DNA of 64,000 nucleotides. Source: Thermomonospora catenispora. Lineage in GTDB: Bacteria; Actinomycetota; Actinomycetes; Streptosporangiales; Streptosporangiaceae. The notes under the pieces were generated by a model. The model worked only from the letters and a program-made list of their open reading frames with translations. It was not told the DNA's origin and searched no databases. The stretch is taken from the NCBI RefSeq assembly GCF_006363815.1, contig NZ_RRYT01000016.1:24795-88794 (forward strand), in the 5' to 3' direction. The position numbers and the translations under genes were made by a program. The number at the start of each line of letters is the position of its first letter. Position 1 is the first letter of the stretch. Below, in pieces: positions 36,241 to 45,240 of the stretch.

Positions 36241-37374
36241 CTCTGCGAACCTGTCGGGGGCGAACGGCACGGCGACCTCCGGAACGGTGCCGTCCACCAG
36301 GATCTCCGTCATCGCGTCCGCCGTCACCGGGGTCAGCAGCACGCCGTTGCGGAAGTGGCCGACGGCCAGGAACAGCCCCGGCAGGGGGCTCGGCCCCAGC
36401 GCCGGCGCGTTGTCCGGCGACCCCGGCCGCAGCCCCGCCGACACCTCGGCGAACTCCAGCTCGGTGATGCCCGGGAGCAGTTCGCGGGCGTCGCGCAGCA
36501 GCTGCCACACGCCCCCCGCGGTGACGGTGGTGTCGAAGCCCATCTCCTCCTGGGTGGCGCCCACCACGACCTCTCCGTCGTCGCGGGGCACCACGTAGAT
36601 CGACGAGCCCCGCACCACGCCGCGGGTGCTGCGCCCCAGGAACGGGGTCGCGGTGCGCAGCCGGATCACCTGTCCCTTGACCGGGCGCACCTGGGGGACC
36701 GCCCCGTCGGGCAGGCCGTCCAGATCGCCGCTGTGCGCGCCGGCCGCCAGCAGGATCTTCTCCGCCCGCAGCACGGTCCCGTCGTCGAGCCGCACGCCGA
36801 CGGCGATGTCGCGTTCCACGACCAGGCCCGCCGCGCGCCGCCGGTCCATCCGCACGCCGGTCCGCTCCGCCGCCGTCAGCAGCGCCGCGGTCAGCCGCCG
36901 CGGATCGATCGAGCCGTCCTCGGGGGCCAGCAGTCCGCCGCGCACCGAGGGCGCCAGCATCGGCTCCAGCCGCCGGCACTCGCGCCCCGACAGCGCCTCG
37001 GCCGGGACGCCCAGCGACTGCCGGAAACGCCGCAGGTCCTCCAGGAACGCCAGATCGTCGGAGTCGAACGCGATCTCCAGGATCCCGTCCCGGCGATATC
37101 CGGTGCGCCGCCCGGAGACCTCCTCCAGCTCCGCCACGAACGCGGGATAGCGGTCCCGTGAGGCGATCCCCAGGTGCAGCAGCGGCTCCTCGCCGTAGGT
37201 CAGCTCGCTGACCGGGGTCAGCATCCCCGCCGCCACCCGGGAGGCGCCGCCGGCGGGGGCGGGGTCCAGCACCGTCACGGCGAGGCCGCGGCGGGCCACC
37301 CGCCAGGCGGTGGCCAGCCCGATCACCCCCGCCCCGATGATCAGCAGGTCGGGGGCGTTCGTCGAGGTCGGCAT
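36226..37374 (-). CDS. thiO: Glycine oxidase ThiO
   Basis: The FAD enzyme oxidises glycine to dehydroglycine, the nitrogen and carbon donor for the thiazole ring. The 382 residues open with the dinucleotide motif LLIIGAGVIGLATAWRVARRG, followed by ASRVAAGMLTP and, near the end, AGLRPGSPDNAPALGPSPLPGLFLAVGHFRNGVLLTP, typical of the DAO family. The second ATG (37374) is the likelier start because GGGAG lies seven bases before it but only one base before the ATG at 37380. It is the first gene after the TPP riboswitch. Confidence 0.93.
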   Translation of the reverse strand: MPTSTNAPDLLIIGAGVIGLATAWRVARRGLAVTVLDPAPAGGASRVAAGMLTPVSELTYGEEPLLHLGIASRDRYPAFVAELEEVSGRRTGYRRDGILEIAFDSDDLAFLEDLRRFRQSLGVPAEALSGRECRRLEPMLAPSVRGGLLAPEDGSIDPRRLTAALLTAAERTGVRMDRRRAAGLVVERDIAVGVRLDDGTVLRAEKILLAAGAHSGDLDGLPDGAVPQVRPVKGQVIRLRTATPFLGRSTRGVVRGSSIYVVPRDDGEVVVGATQEEMGFDTTVTAGGVWQLLRDARELLPGITELEFAEVSAGLRPGSPDNAPALGPSPLPGLFLAVGHFRNGVLLTPVTADAMTEILVDGTVPEVAVPFAPDRFAEEARA

Positions 37375-37383
37375 CGGCATGCT

Positions 37384-37476
37384 CCCTTCGCCGGCATGAT
37401 CCGGATCAGGTGGTGGCGGTCGGCGGCCCGTTCAGCCGCCCTCTCAGCCCGGTCGCACCGGACTCCCGCGTTCGTC
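37384..37476 (-). promoter_or_regulatory. TPP riboswitch (THI element)
   Basis: Read on the minus strand, the core elements of the thiamine pyrophosphate riboswitch appear in order: GCTGAGAGG (37439-37447 region), CCTGATCCGG (37401-37410), ATGCCGGCG (37390-37398) and AAGGGAGC, the ribosome site of thiO. When TPP is bound, the aptamer probably hides the ribosome site or ends transcription. No T-run follows, which favours translational control. Confidence 0.93.
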
Positions 37477-37577
37477 ACCTCTAGCCTAAGCTGCCCGGAT
37501 CGATCCCGCTCCGTACGGGTTCGCCGGTCAGATCCCGTTGCGGTCCGGTGGAGGGCCGGGCACTAGGGTGTGCGTCC

Positions 37578-38768
37578 ATGGATCGCGTCATCGTGGTGGG
37601 CGGTGGGCTGGCCGGAGTCCGCTCGGTCGAGGCCCTGCGCGCCAAGGGCTATGAGGGAGGGCTCACGCTGGTGTCGGCGGAGCCGCATCGCCCCTACGAC
37701 CGGCCTCCGCTGTCCAAGGCGGTCCTGCTGGGCGACGCCGACGACACCACCGTCGACGCCGACTGGGACGCGCTGCGCTGCGAGCTGCGGCTCGGCGAAC
37801 GCGCCACCGGTCTGGAGCTCGCGTCCGCCGGCGGCGGCACGCTGCGCACCACGGCCGGAGAGCTGCCCTTCGACGGGCTGGTCATCGCCACCGGGGCGGC
37901 GCCGATCACGCTGCCCGGCGACGGCCCCCAGCACGTGCTGCGGACCATCGACGACGCCCGGCGGCTGCGGGAGCGCCTGCGCGCCGGCGCGCGGATCGCG
38001 ATCGTCGGGGCGGGCTGGATCGGCGCCGAGGTCGCCACCGCCGCCGCGGCCAAGGGCTGCGCCGTCACCGTGGTCGAAGCCGCCGACGCCCCCCTGGCCG
38101 GCGCGGTCGGCGCGCGGATCGGCGCGCACACCGCTCCCTGGTACGCCCAGGCCGGGGTGCGTCTGCTGACCGGGGTCGAGGTCGCCGCCGTCGAGCACGG
38201 CGGCCTCGCCCTCGCCGACGGCGGGCGCATCGAGGCCGACGAGGTGGTGGTCGGCGTCGGGGTGCGCCCCGAGACGGGCTGGCTGGCGGGCTCGGGCGTC
38301 GAGGTCGACGGCGGGGTGCTGGTCGACGAGTCGATGCGGACCAGCGCGCCCGGCGTGGTGGCGGTCGGCGACTGCGCCGCCTGGTGGTCGCGCCGGTACG
38401 GCCGGCGGATGCTGGTCGAGCACTGGGACACCGCCCTCCACGCCCCCGAGGTCGCCGCCGCGGCCCTGCTCGGTCAGGACGCCGTCTACGACGCCGTCCC
38501 CTACTTCTGGTCCGAACAGTTCGGCCGGATGGTGCAGTACGCCGGGCACCATCGGGCCGCCGAGCGGCTGATCTATCGCGGCGACCCCGCCGCCGACCCC
38601 CGGTGGGCCGCGTGCTGGGTCACCGGCGACCGCCTGGAGGCGATCGTGACCGTCGACCGTCCGCGCGATCTGGTGCAGGCCCGCCGGATCATCGCCGCGG
38701 GCTCCCCGGTGGACGTCGACGCCCTCGGCGACCCGGCCGTCCCGTTGCGCAAAGCGATGATCAGCTGA
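37578..38768 (+). CDS. FAD-dependent ferredoxin/rubredoxin reductase-like protein
   Basis: The 396-residue flavoprotein has two dinucleotide folds: FAD-binding VIVVGGGLAGVRSVEALRAKG at the start and NAD-binding IAIVGAGWIGAEVATAAAAKGC near residue 150. The C-terminal Reductase_C domain contains YFWSEQFGRMVQYAGHH. The FAD ribityl-site motif is TSAPGVVAVGDCA. This is the layout of ferredoxin reductases that serve cytochrome P450s or Rieske dioxygenases. No ferredoxin or P450 gene is adjacent, so the electron acceptor is unknown. It is divergent from thiO, with the riboswitch in between. Confidence 0.88.
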   Translation: MDRVIVVGGGLAGVRSVEALRAKGYEGGLTLVSAEPHRPYDRPPLSKAVLLGDADDTTVDADWDALRCELRLGERATGLELASAGGGTLRTTAGELPFDGLVIATGAAPITLPGDGPQHVLRTIDDARRLRERLRAGARIAIVGAGWIGAEVATAAAAKGCAVTVVEAADAPLAGAVGARIGAHTAPWYAQAGVRLLTGVEVAAVEHGGLALADGGRIEADEVVVGVGVRPETGWLAGSGVEVDGGVLVDESMRTSAPGVVAVGDCAAWWSRRYGRRMLVEHWDTALHAPEVAAAALLGQDAVYDAVPYFWSEQFGRMVQYAGHHRAAERLIYRGDPAADPRWAACWVTGDRLEAIVTVDRPRDLVQARRIIAAGSPVDVDALGDPAVPLRKAMIS

Positions 38769-38809
38769 GGGTTTCAAAAAGGTGTGGACGTGGTAGGCCA
38801 GGTGGCGTG

Positions 38810-39190
38810 ATGCAGATGCAAGCCCCAGGTGAAAGCGGCCTCGACGCGACGACCGACGCCCTCGTCGGGGAGTGGCTCACGCTGCAGGAGGCGGCCGAGC
38901 GGCTCGGCCTCAGCATCAAGCGGACCAAGCAGCTCATCCGCGATCACAAGCTGGTGGGGGTCCACCGCAACGGGACCCTCATGGTGCCGGCGGCGTTCAT
39001 CCGGGACGGCCGGGTGGTCAAGGGGCTTCCGGGCACCCTGACGCTGCTGGCGGACGCCGGCTATGACAGTGTGGAGGCGCTCCGGTGGCTGTTCACCGCT
39101 GACGACACCATCCCCGGCACCCCGGTGCAGGCGCTGCTGGAGAACCGGGGCACCGAGATCCGACGCCGCGCTCAGGCGCTGGCGTTCTGA
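38810..39190 (+). CDS. Rv2175c-type DNA-binding protein
   Basis: The 126-residue protein has a helix-turn-helix ([44 protein letters not shown]) of MerR/excisionase-like form and a helical C-terminal domain ([55 protein letters not shown]). It matches Rv2175c, a DNA-binding protein whose N-terminal threonine is phosphorylated by PknL in M. tuberculosis. Here the flexible N-terminus also has threonines ([10 protein letters not shown]). The PASTA kinase lies 3.7 kb away. The ATG at 38810 is preferred; a GTG immediately precedes it. A small hairpin (ACCGCTC / GAGCGGT) follows the gene. Confidence 0.88.
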   Translation: MQMQAPGESGLDATTDALVGEWLTLQEAAERLGLSIKRTKQLIRDHKLVGVHRNGTLMVPAAFIRDGRVVKGLPGTLTLLADAGYDSVEALRWLFTADDTIPGTPVQALLENRGTEIRRRAQALAF

Positions 39191-39246
39191 CCGACCGCTC
39201 ACTGCGCGTCCGAGCGGTCCGAAGCGGTCTGGAAAGGCACCCCTCG

Positions 39247-39927
39247 TTGTCGAAGCATCTGTTGTCCGAACGTGCGGTCGCGTTGCGGACCCGGCTGGAG
39301 CGGGCGCGCCTGTACCTGTGCACCGACGCCAGGGAACGGCAGGGCGATCTGCCGGAGTTCCTCGACGCCGTGCTCGGGGCGGGCGTGGACATCGTCCAGC
39401 TCCGCCAGAAGGGCCTGGAGGCCCGCCGGGAGATGGAGTATCTGGAGGTCTTCCGGGACGCCTGCGATCGGCACGGGGCGCTGTTGGCGGTCAACGACCG
39501 CGCCGACGTGGCCTACGCGGTCGGGGCGGACGTGCTGCACCTGGGCCAGGGCGACCTGCCGGTGGAGCACGCCCGCGCCATCGTGGGAGAGGACGTGCTG
39601 ATCGGCCGGTCCACCCACTCCGACGAGCAGGCGTCCGCGGCCGCCGCCCAGCCCGGCGTGGACTACTTCTGCACCGGGCCGGTGTGGGCCACGCCCACCA
39701 AGCCGGGGCGGCCGGCGGCGGGGCTGAAGCTGGTGGAGTACACCGCCGGGTTGCGGACCGGCCGGCCCTGGTTCGCGATCGGCGGGATCGACGGCGGCAA
39801 CCTCGACCGGGTGCTGGCCGCCGGAGCCCGCCGGGTGGTGGTGGTCCGGGCGATCACCGAGGCCGCCGACCCCGGAGCCGCCGCCGCCGAGCTGGCGCGC
39901 CGGCTCCGGGAGGCGCCGCCGATGTGA
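39247..39927 (+). CDS. thiE: Thiamine phosphate synthase
   Basis: The 226-residue TIM-barrel enzyme joins the thiazole and pyrimidine phosphates. Key segments are [14 protein letters not shown] (pyrimidine site), [60 protein letters not shown] (phosphate and thiazole site) and [12 protein letters not shown]. The start is TTG at 39247 with AAGG upstream. It is outside the thiO-thiS-thiG operon and on the other strand. I see no second riboswitch before it, so its control may differ. Confidence 0.94.
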   Translation: MSKHLLSERAVALRTRLERARLYLCTDARERQGDLPEFLDAVLGAGVDIVQLRQKGLEARREMEYLEVFRDACDRHGALLAVNDRADVAYAVGADVLHLGQGDLPVEHARAIVGEDVLIGRSTHSDEQASAAAAQPGVDYFCTGPVWATPTKPGRPAAGLKLVEYTAGLRTGRPWFAIGGIDGGNLDRVLAAGARRVVVVRAITEAADPGAAAAELARRLREAPPM

Positions 39928-39972
39928 CGGCGTGCGCAGCGCGGTCCGGCGCGGCGATGGGACAATGGGCGC

Positions 39973-40128
39973 ATGACGATCAGCCCTGACGAGGAACGCC
40001 CCGTCGACCTGGTCGACGACGAGCTCGAGATCCTGCCCGATCAGACGAGCGACGACACCGAGAGCCGGTGGGGCGAGTGGCGCGACGACGACTCGCGGCT
40101 GCTCGAGGAACGTCCCCCGCACTGGTGA
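39973..40128 (+). CDS. Small acidic conserved protein, unknown function
   Basis: A 51-codon frame starts 45 bases after thiE. It reads MTISPDEERPVDLVDDELEI, continues with LPDQTSDDTESRWGEW and ends LLEERPPHW. About a third of the residues are Asp or Glu. Short proteins with the same pattern (LP-QTSDD, W, and a C-terminal ERPPHW) are, as I recall, common at this place in actinobacteria, divergent from a kinase. There is no membrane segment and no cysteine. The role is unknown; it could be a small regulator or a peptide that binds a partner by its C-terminal end. Confidence 0.75.
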   Translation: MTISPDEERPVDLVDDELEILPDQTSDDTESRWGEWRDDDSRLLEERPPHW

Positions 40129-40146
40129 CGGCCCGCTGCCCGGCGG

Positions 40147-41073
40147 TCAGCCGCCGGGCAGCAGCACTCCTATGGTGAAGCCCACCGCCACCACCACGGC
40201 CAGCGCCACCATCATCCGCCACCGGTAGGGCGGGATCCGCTCCGGTCGCGGCTTGGGCTTCGGCGGACGACCCTCCCGCAACGCCCGCACCAGCTGCGGA
40301 GCGGTGGGCCGGGCGGCGGGGTTCTTGTCCAGACAGGCCGCCACCAGGTCGCGCAGCGGCCCGCGCAGGTCGCCCAGATCCGGCCGGCGGGAGGTCACCC
40401 GGCGCATCACCGCCGCGTCCGGCCCGGTGCCGAACGGCGGGCGCCCGGTCGCCGCGAACACCATGGTCGCGCCCCAGGCGAACACGTCGGCGGGCGGGCC
40501 CACCGGTTCGTCCTCGATCTGCTCGGGCGCCAGATAAGCAGGGGAGCCGGCCGGTGCGGCGGCGGTCGCGGCGCCGTCCGGCAGCGAGGCGACGCCCACC
40601 CCGATCACCTTGGCGCCGCCCTTGGCCAGCAGCACGTTCCCCGGCGTGAGATCGCGGTGCACCACCCCCGCACGATGGATCGCCGCCAGCGCCCGCGCCG
40701 TGCGCAGCGCCACCCGCTGCAGCCGCTCCTCCGGCAACGGCCCGCGCTCGGTCACCACCTGCTGCAGCGACGGCCCCCGCACGTACTCGCTGATGAGGTA
40801 CGGCCGGTCTCCGATCGCCCGGGCGGCCAGCACCCGCGCCGTGTGCGGACCGGTGATCTGCCGCGCCGCCTCCGCCTCCCGGGCGAACCTGCTGCGCGCC
40901 CGCGGCCCGGCCGCCCGGCCCCCGCGCAGCAGCTTCACCACGACCAGCTCGCCGTCGCGGCCCCGGCCGAGGAAGGCGACCCCTCGCCGGCCCTCGCCCA
41001 GCCGCCCCAGCAACGTGTAACCGCCCAGCCGGCGCGGGTCGCCGGGGCACAGCGGAACCGTCTCCGGCAGCAC
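40147..41073 (-). CDS. Serine/threonine kinase-like membrane protein lacking the DFG aspartate
   Basis: The 308-residue protein has a kinase domain (residues 17-270) and a C-terminal membrane helix (about 285-305, MMVALAVVVAVGFTIGVLLPGG) with nothing outside. The ATP-site lysine (VVVKLL), HRDLTPGNVLL and SPAYLAPEQI are intact. The DFG motif, expected in AKVIGVGVASL, is GVG: the metal-binding Asp is missing, and the glycine loop LGEGRRGVAF lacks a small hydroxy residue. It may be a pseudokinase or a weak kinase. It is divergent from the polyprenyl synthase region and converges with the small acidic gene. Confidence 0.88.
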   Translation of the reverse strand: MLPETVPLCPGDPRRLGGYTLLGRLGEGRRGVAFLGRGRDGELVVVKLLRGGRAAGPRARSRFAREAEAARQITGPHTARVLAARAIGDRPYLISEYVRGPSLQQVVTERGPLPEERLQRVALRTARALAAIHRAGVVHRDLTPGNVLLAKGGAKVIGVGVASLPDGAATAAAPAGSPAYLAPEQIEDEPVGPPADVFAWGATMVFAATGRPPFGTGPDAAVMRRVTSRRPDLGDLRGPLRDLVAACLDKNPAARPTAPQLVRALREGRPPKPKPRPERIPPYRWRMMVALAVVVAVGFTIGVLLPGG

Positions 41074-41145
41074 GAGAGACCTCCGGGGGGAGAAGCTGCG
41101 AGATCGTCTCTTTGTACCAGTGCGCGGCGCGGGCGGCCCGGCGTA

Positions 41146-41173
41146 TCGATCAACCCCTGTCGATCAACCCCTG
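41146..41173. repeat. 14-bp tandem duplication at the end of the polyprenyl synthase gene
   Basis: TCGATCAACCCCTG occurs twice in tandem (41146-41159 and 41160-41173). The second copy contains the stop codon of the minus-strand gene, and the first lies just beyond it. Confidence 0.85.
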
Positions 41174-42225
41174 CGGACGGTGGCCGCCACGGCGAGGTCG
41201 GCCAGGGCGTCGCGCGCGTCGGAGGCGATGGGGGCGACGGCCAGCGCTTCGCGGGCCTGGTCGGTGTACCGGTCGATCAGCTTCTCGCAGGCGCTCAGGG
41301 CGCCGGTCTCCTCGATGATGGTGCGCAGCTCGTCGACGCCGGCGGCGTCCAGCTCGGGATCGCCCAGCCGCCGCTCGACCAGCTCGGCCTGGGCGGGTGT
41401 GGCCCGTTCCAGCGTGAAGGCGATCAGCACGGTGCGCTTGCCCTCGCGCAGGTCGTCGCCGGCGGGCTTGCCGGTCTCGGCGGGGTCGCCGAACACCCCG
41501 AGCACGTCGTCGCGGAGCTGGAAGGCGGTGCCCAGCGGCAGTCCGTAGGCGCGCAGGGACGCCACCACCTCGGGACCGGCGCCGGCCAGCTCGGCGCCCA
41601 TGTGCAGCGGACGCTCGATGGTGTACTTGGCGGACTTGAACTCCACCACCGTCAGCGCCGCCTCCACCCGTCCGGTGGCCCGCGCGCTCTCCAGCATGTC
41701 CAGGTACTGCCCGCAGATCACCTCGGTGCGCATCAGGTCGAACACCCGGCGGCCGCGGCGCAGCGCCTCGGCGTCCAGCCCGCTGGTGTCGAACATCTCC
41801 GCCGACCAGGCCAGGCACAGGTCGCCGAGCAGGATCGCGGCCCCCTCCCCGAACGACCCGGCGGCGCCCCGCCATCCGTGCTCGCGGTGGGTCGCCTCGA
41901 AGCGGCGGTGCACCGAGGGCTGGCCGCGGCGGGTGTCGCTGGCGTCCATCACGTCGTCGTGGATCAGCGCGCTGGCCTGCAACAGCTCCAGGGACGCGGC
42001 GGCGGTGGCGATGCCGCGGCAGGCCTCGATGTCCTCGCCGCCGGCCGCCCGCCAGCCCCAATAGCAGAACGCCGGCCGCAGCCGCTTTCCGCCGGCCAGC
42101 AGCGCGTCCAGCGCCGACAGCAGCGGAGCCAGGTCGCCACTGATCTCCAGCACCCCGGGGCGCTGCCGGTCGACGAACGCCAGCAGGGCGTCGTCGATCT
42201 CCTTGCGTACACGGCCAGCGGACAT
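41164..42225 (-). CDS. Polyprenyl diphosphate synthase (IdsA-like)
   Basis: The 353-residue all-helical enzyme makes a linear isoprenyl diphosphate from isopentenyl diphosphate. The first aspartate-rich motif is LIHDDVMDASDTRRG and the second is LRDDVLGVFGDPAETGKPAGDD, with GGKRLRP, FKSAKYTIERPL and the Lys/Gln contacts in between. It fits the trans type and is in the place of idsA2 (Rv2173). Chain length cannot be read safely. An in-frame GTG at 42234 is an alternative start; AGGGTG precedes the ATG at 42225. The product could serve menaquinone for the bcc complex or polyprenyl-phosphate sugar carriers. Confidence 0.91.
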   Translation of the reverse strand: MSAGRVRKEIDDALLAFVDRQRPGVLEISGDLAPLLSALDALLAGGKRLRPAFCYWGWRAAGGEDIEACRGIATAAASLELLQASALIHDDVMDASDTRRGQPSVHRRFEATHREHGWRGAAGSFGEGAAILLGDLCLAWSAEMFDTSGLDAEALRRGRRVFDLMRTEVICGQYLDMLESARATGRVEAALTVVEFKSAKYTIERPLHMGAELAGAGPEVVASLRAYGLPLGTAFQLRDDVLGVFGDPAETGKPAGDDLREGKRTVLIAFTLERATPAQAELVERRLGDPELDAAGVDELRTIIEETGALSACEKLIDRYTDQAREALAVAPIASDARDALADLAVAATVRRG

Positions 42226-42327
42226 GTCGATCACCCTAGTGGACCCCCCACTCAGGTACTCCTACCCAGGCGGGACTGAGCACCCCAGCTCATGCGCAGG
42301 CGTCCCGGCACCGCCGATCATCACATT

Positions 42328-43695
42328 ATGAGCGTTAACGCCGAACAGTCCACAACTTGCAGCGGTAACCGATTTACCACGGCCGCGGAACTGGCCGCGC
42401 GCACCCCCGCCGACCGCGATCGGTACGTCGATTTCCTCCGGGTCTTCTCCCTGGCCGTCGTGGTGTTCGGGCATTGGCTGATGGCGGTGCCGCTGGCCGG
42501 GCCGGACGGATCCGTCCGGCCCGGAAACGCGCTGGCGATGCTGCCGTCGTTGCAGCCCCTCACCTGGCTGCTGCAAGTGATGCCGGTGTTCTTTTTCGTG
42601 GGCGGTTTCTCCCATGCCATGGTCCTGCGGCGGCGACCCCGGTACGGCGAATTCCTCCGGAGGCGGGCGGCCCGGCTGCTGACCCCGACCGCCGTGTTCA
42701 TCGGCGTCTGGCTGCTGATCGCCCTGCTCCTGGAGACGACCGGACGCGACGAGGGGACGCTCGGGCTCGCCGTCCGGACCGTCGCCCAGCCGCTGTGGTT
42801 CGTCGGGGTCTATCTGGCGATGGTGGCCTTCGCCCCGCCGATGTGGCGGCTGCACCGCGCCTGCGGCGCGGCGGTGCCGGCGGCGCTGGGCGCGGGCGTG
42901 GTGGTCGTCGACCTGCTCAGGTTCGCCGGCGGTCTCGCCGCCGTCGCGCCGCTGAACCTGCTGCTGGTCTGGCTGGCGGTGCACCAGCTCGGCTTCTTCC
43001 ACGCCGAGGGGCGGCTGGGGCGGCGCGCCGCGGCGGCCCTGGCCGGAGGCGGCCTGACCGCGATGCTCGCGCTGATCGCCTGGGGGCCCTATCCGGTGTC
43101 CATGGTGGGGATGCCGGGCGCGCCGGTCTCCAACATGGCCCCGCCGACCCTGGCGCTGCTCGCGCACGCCCTGTGGCTGGTGGGCCTGACCATGCTGGTG
43201 CGCGGGCCGGTCGCCCGGCTGCTCGCCCGCCCCCGCGTCTGGATCGCGGTGATCGCGGCGAACGGGATGGCGATGACCGCGTTCCTGTGGCACCTGACCG
43301 CGCTGTTCCTGCTGAGCGCGGTGCAGCTCGGCCTGGGCCTGCCCTGGCCCGCGGTGGGGAGCCCGGCCTGGTGGCTGTCCCGGCCGCTGTGGCTGGCGAT
43401 GCTGACCGCGGCGACCGCCGCGCTGGTGGCGGTGTTCCGCGGAGCCGACCGGCCGCGCCCGCCCGCGCCGCGCTCCCACGGGCCGCTGCGCGATGCGGCC
43501 GGGATCGCGCTGTGCGTGCTGGGCGTGCTGGGGTTCTCGGCGGTCGGGTTCGGCGAGGTGTTCGCCCTGCGGCGCACGGCGATGGCGCCCCTGCCGATCA
43601 GCCCGGCGGCGTGCCTGGCGGCGCTGGCGGCGGGCGCCGCGCTGCTGGGCCTGCCGGGCGGCTCGTCGGAGACCGGCCGGAAGGGGACCCACTAA
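42328..43695 (+). CDS. Acyltransferase 3 family membrane protein
   Basis: The 455-residue protein has ten or more membrane helices and the acyltransferase-3 opening DRDRYVDFLRVFSLAVVVFGHWLMAVP, with the catalytic-type histidine in the first helix, and FFFVGGFSHAMVLRRRP in the second. Such proteins transfer acetyl or other acyl groups to sugars, lipids or antibiotics at the membrane. The substrate cannot be told. It ends nine bases before metF but is unlikely to share its function. It is divergent from the polyprenyl synthase gene. Confidence 0.87.
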   Translation: MSVNAEQSTTCSGNRFTTAAELAARTPADRDRYVDFLRVFSLAVVVFGHWLMAVPLAGPDGSVRPGNALAMLPSLQPLTWLLQVMPVFFFVGGFSHAMVLRRRPRYGEFLRRRAARLLTPTAVFIGVWLLIALLLETTGRDEGTLGLAVRTVAQPLWFVGVYLAMVAFAPPMWRLHRACGAAVPAALGAGVVVVDLLRFAGGLAAVAPLNLLLVWLAVHQLGFFHAEGRLGRRAAAALAGGGLTAMLALIAWGPYPVSMVGMPGAPVSNMAPPTLALLAHALWLVGLTMLVRGPVARLLARPRVWIAVIAANGMAMTAFLWHLTALFLLSAVQLGLGLPWPAVGSPAWWLSRPLWLAMLTAATAALVAVFRGADRPRPPAPRSHGPLRDAAGIALCVLGVLGFSAVGFGEVFALRRTAMAPLPISPAACLAALAAGAALLGLPGGSSETGRKGTH

Positions 43696-43704
43696 TCTAA
43701 GGGG

Positions 43705-44646
43705 ATGCCTTCCGTGCTTCCTGGTCGCGCCCCCACGATCCGCGAGCTGCTCGCGGCCGGGGGCAAGTCGTTCTCGTTCGAGTTCTTCCCGCCCAAGACC
43801 GAGGCGGGGGAGCGGAACCTGTGGCGCACCATCCGGGAGCTGGAGGCGCTGCGGCCGACGTTCGTCTCGGTGACCTACGGCGCCGGCGGCGGCACCCGTG
43901 ACAAGACCGTCGACATCGTCGAGCGGATCGCCACCGACACCACCTTGACCCCGGTGGCGCACTGCACCGCCGTCAACCACTCGGTCGCCGAGCTGCGCCA
44001 CCTGATCGGCCGGTTCGCCTCCGTCGGGGTCCGCAACATCCTCGCGCTGCGCGGCGACCCGCCCGGCGACCCGATGGGGGAGTGGGTCAAGCACCCCGAA
44101 GGGGTCGAGTACGCCGCGGACCTGGTCCGCCTGATCCGCTCCGCCGGGGACTTCTGCGTGGGCGTGGCGGCCTTTCCCTACAAGCACCCGCGCTCGCCCG
44201 ACATCGACAGCGACACCCGGCACTTCGTGGCCAAGTGCCGGGCCGGCGCGGACTACGCCATCACCCAGATGTTCTTCCGCGCCGAGGACTACTTCCGGCT
44301 GCGCGACCGGGTCGCCGCCCACGGCTGCGACGTGCCGATCATCCCCGGCATCATGCCCGTCACCCAGCTGTCCACCATCGAGCGCTCCGAACAGCTGTCG
44401 GGCGCCCCGTTCCCGCCGGAGCTGGCGGCCAGGTTCGAGGCGGTCGGCGACGACCCCGAGGCGGTCCGCCGGCTCGGCATCGAGCACGCCGCCGGGCTGT
44501 GCCGGGAGCTGCTGGAGCAGGACGCGCCGGGCATCCACTTCATCACCTTCAACAAGTCCACCGCGACCCGTGAGGTGTATCGGATGCTGGACGTGGACGC
44601 CCTGGGCGGCGCGGCCTCCGGCAGCCCGGCCTCAGTGGTCGGCTGA
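43705..44646 (+). CDS. metF: Methylenetetrahydrofolate reductase
   Basis: The 313-residue flavoprotein reduces 5,10-methylene-tetrahydrofolate to the 5-methyl form for methionine synthesis. Family segments are [37 protein letters not shown], the folate-site aspartate in [49 protein letters not shown] and [10 protein letters not shown]. Only the catalytic domain is present, as usual in bacteria. The last 15 bases overlap the end of the converging GNAT gene. The position matches SCO2103 and Rv2172c, and it closes the block that is shared with mycobacteria. Confidence 0.94.
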   Translation: MPSVLPGRAPTIRELLAAGGKSFSFEFFPPKTEAGERNLWRTIRELEALRPTFVSVTYGAGGGTRDKTVDIVERIATDTTLTPVAHCTAVNHSVAELRHLIGRFASVGVRNILALRGDPPGDPMGEWVKHPEGVEYAADLVRLIRSAGDFCVGVAAFPYKHPRSPDIDSDTRHFVAKCRAGADYAITQMFFRAEDYFRLRDRVAAHGCDVPIIPGIMPVTQLSTIERSEQLSGAPFPPELAARFEAVGDDPEAVRRLGIEHAAGLCRELLEQDAPGIHFITFNKSTATREVYRMLDVDALGGAASGSPASVVG

Positions 44647-45231
44647 GCCGCCCTTCAGCGGGAGCCGCGCCCCCATCACCGCGTAGCGCGGCCCCCCGCC
44701 GGGGAAGGTGAACTCCGTCAGCAGGTCGACCATGCCCACCGACCGGTACAGCCGTCGGGCGGGGGTGTCGGGCCTGCGGTCCAGCGTGGACAGCACCACG
44801 GTCCGCTCCGTCCGGCCCGCGCACAGGGCGAGCAGCAGCGCCCGGCCCACCCCGTGCCGTTGGTGCTCCGGGTGCACGTGCAGCTCGGCGACCTCGAAGC
44901 TGTCGCCCAGCCACTCCTCGGCGTGCGCGGACCCGCCCTTCTCGGTGAGCGCCCGGTGCACGACGTCGTGCCACCACTGGCCGGGCTCCCCGTGGAAGCC
45001 GTAGGCGAAGCCCTGGAGCACGCCGCCCCACCGGAGCGGACGGCGGGTCTCGGCCAGCAGGGCCCGGAACCGCGGGTACTGGGCGTGCCGCTCCATGATG
45101 GCCCGTCGCCCGGGCAGCTGATCGGGCGGTGGGCTCATCGCCGCGGCGTAGATGTCCAGGATCGGAGAGAGCCGCCGGGTGAATCCCCGCCGGTCCACCT
45201 CGCGCAGCTTGGCGGGTTCAGGGTCGTTCAC
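44632..45231 (-). CDS. GNAT family N-acetyltransferase
   Basis: The 199-residue protein has the acetyl-CoA-binding core [24 protein letters not shown] near residues 113-136, followed by [26 protein letters not shown], the usual GNAT motif B. The N-terminal 90 residues ([30 protein letters not shown]) recall actinobacterial GNAT proteins of unknown substrate. It is a single domain without membrane parts. Its 3' end overlaps metF by 15 bases on the other strand. Confidence 0.86.
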   Translation of the reverse strand: MNDPEPAKLREVDRRGFTRRLSPILDIYAAAMSPPPDQLPGRRAIMERHAQYPRFRALLAETRRPLRWGGVLQGFAYGFHGEPGQWWHDVVHRALTEKGGSAHAEEWLGDSFEVAELHVHPEHQRHGVGRALLLALCAGRTERTVVLSTLDRRPDTPARRLYRSVGMVDLLTEFTFPGGGPRYAVMGARLPLKGGSADH

Positions 45232-45240
45232 TCGGCCAGA

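Noticed and set aside
42262..44538. A 758-residue minus-strand frame across the acyltransferase and metF genes
   Set aside because: It spans two well-supported plus-strand genes and is Arg/Gln/His-rich without motifs.
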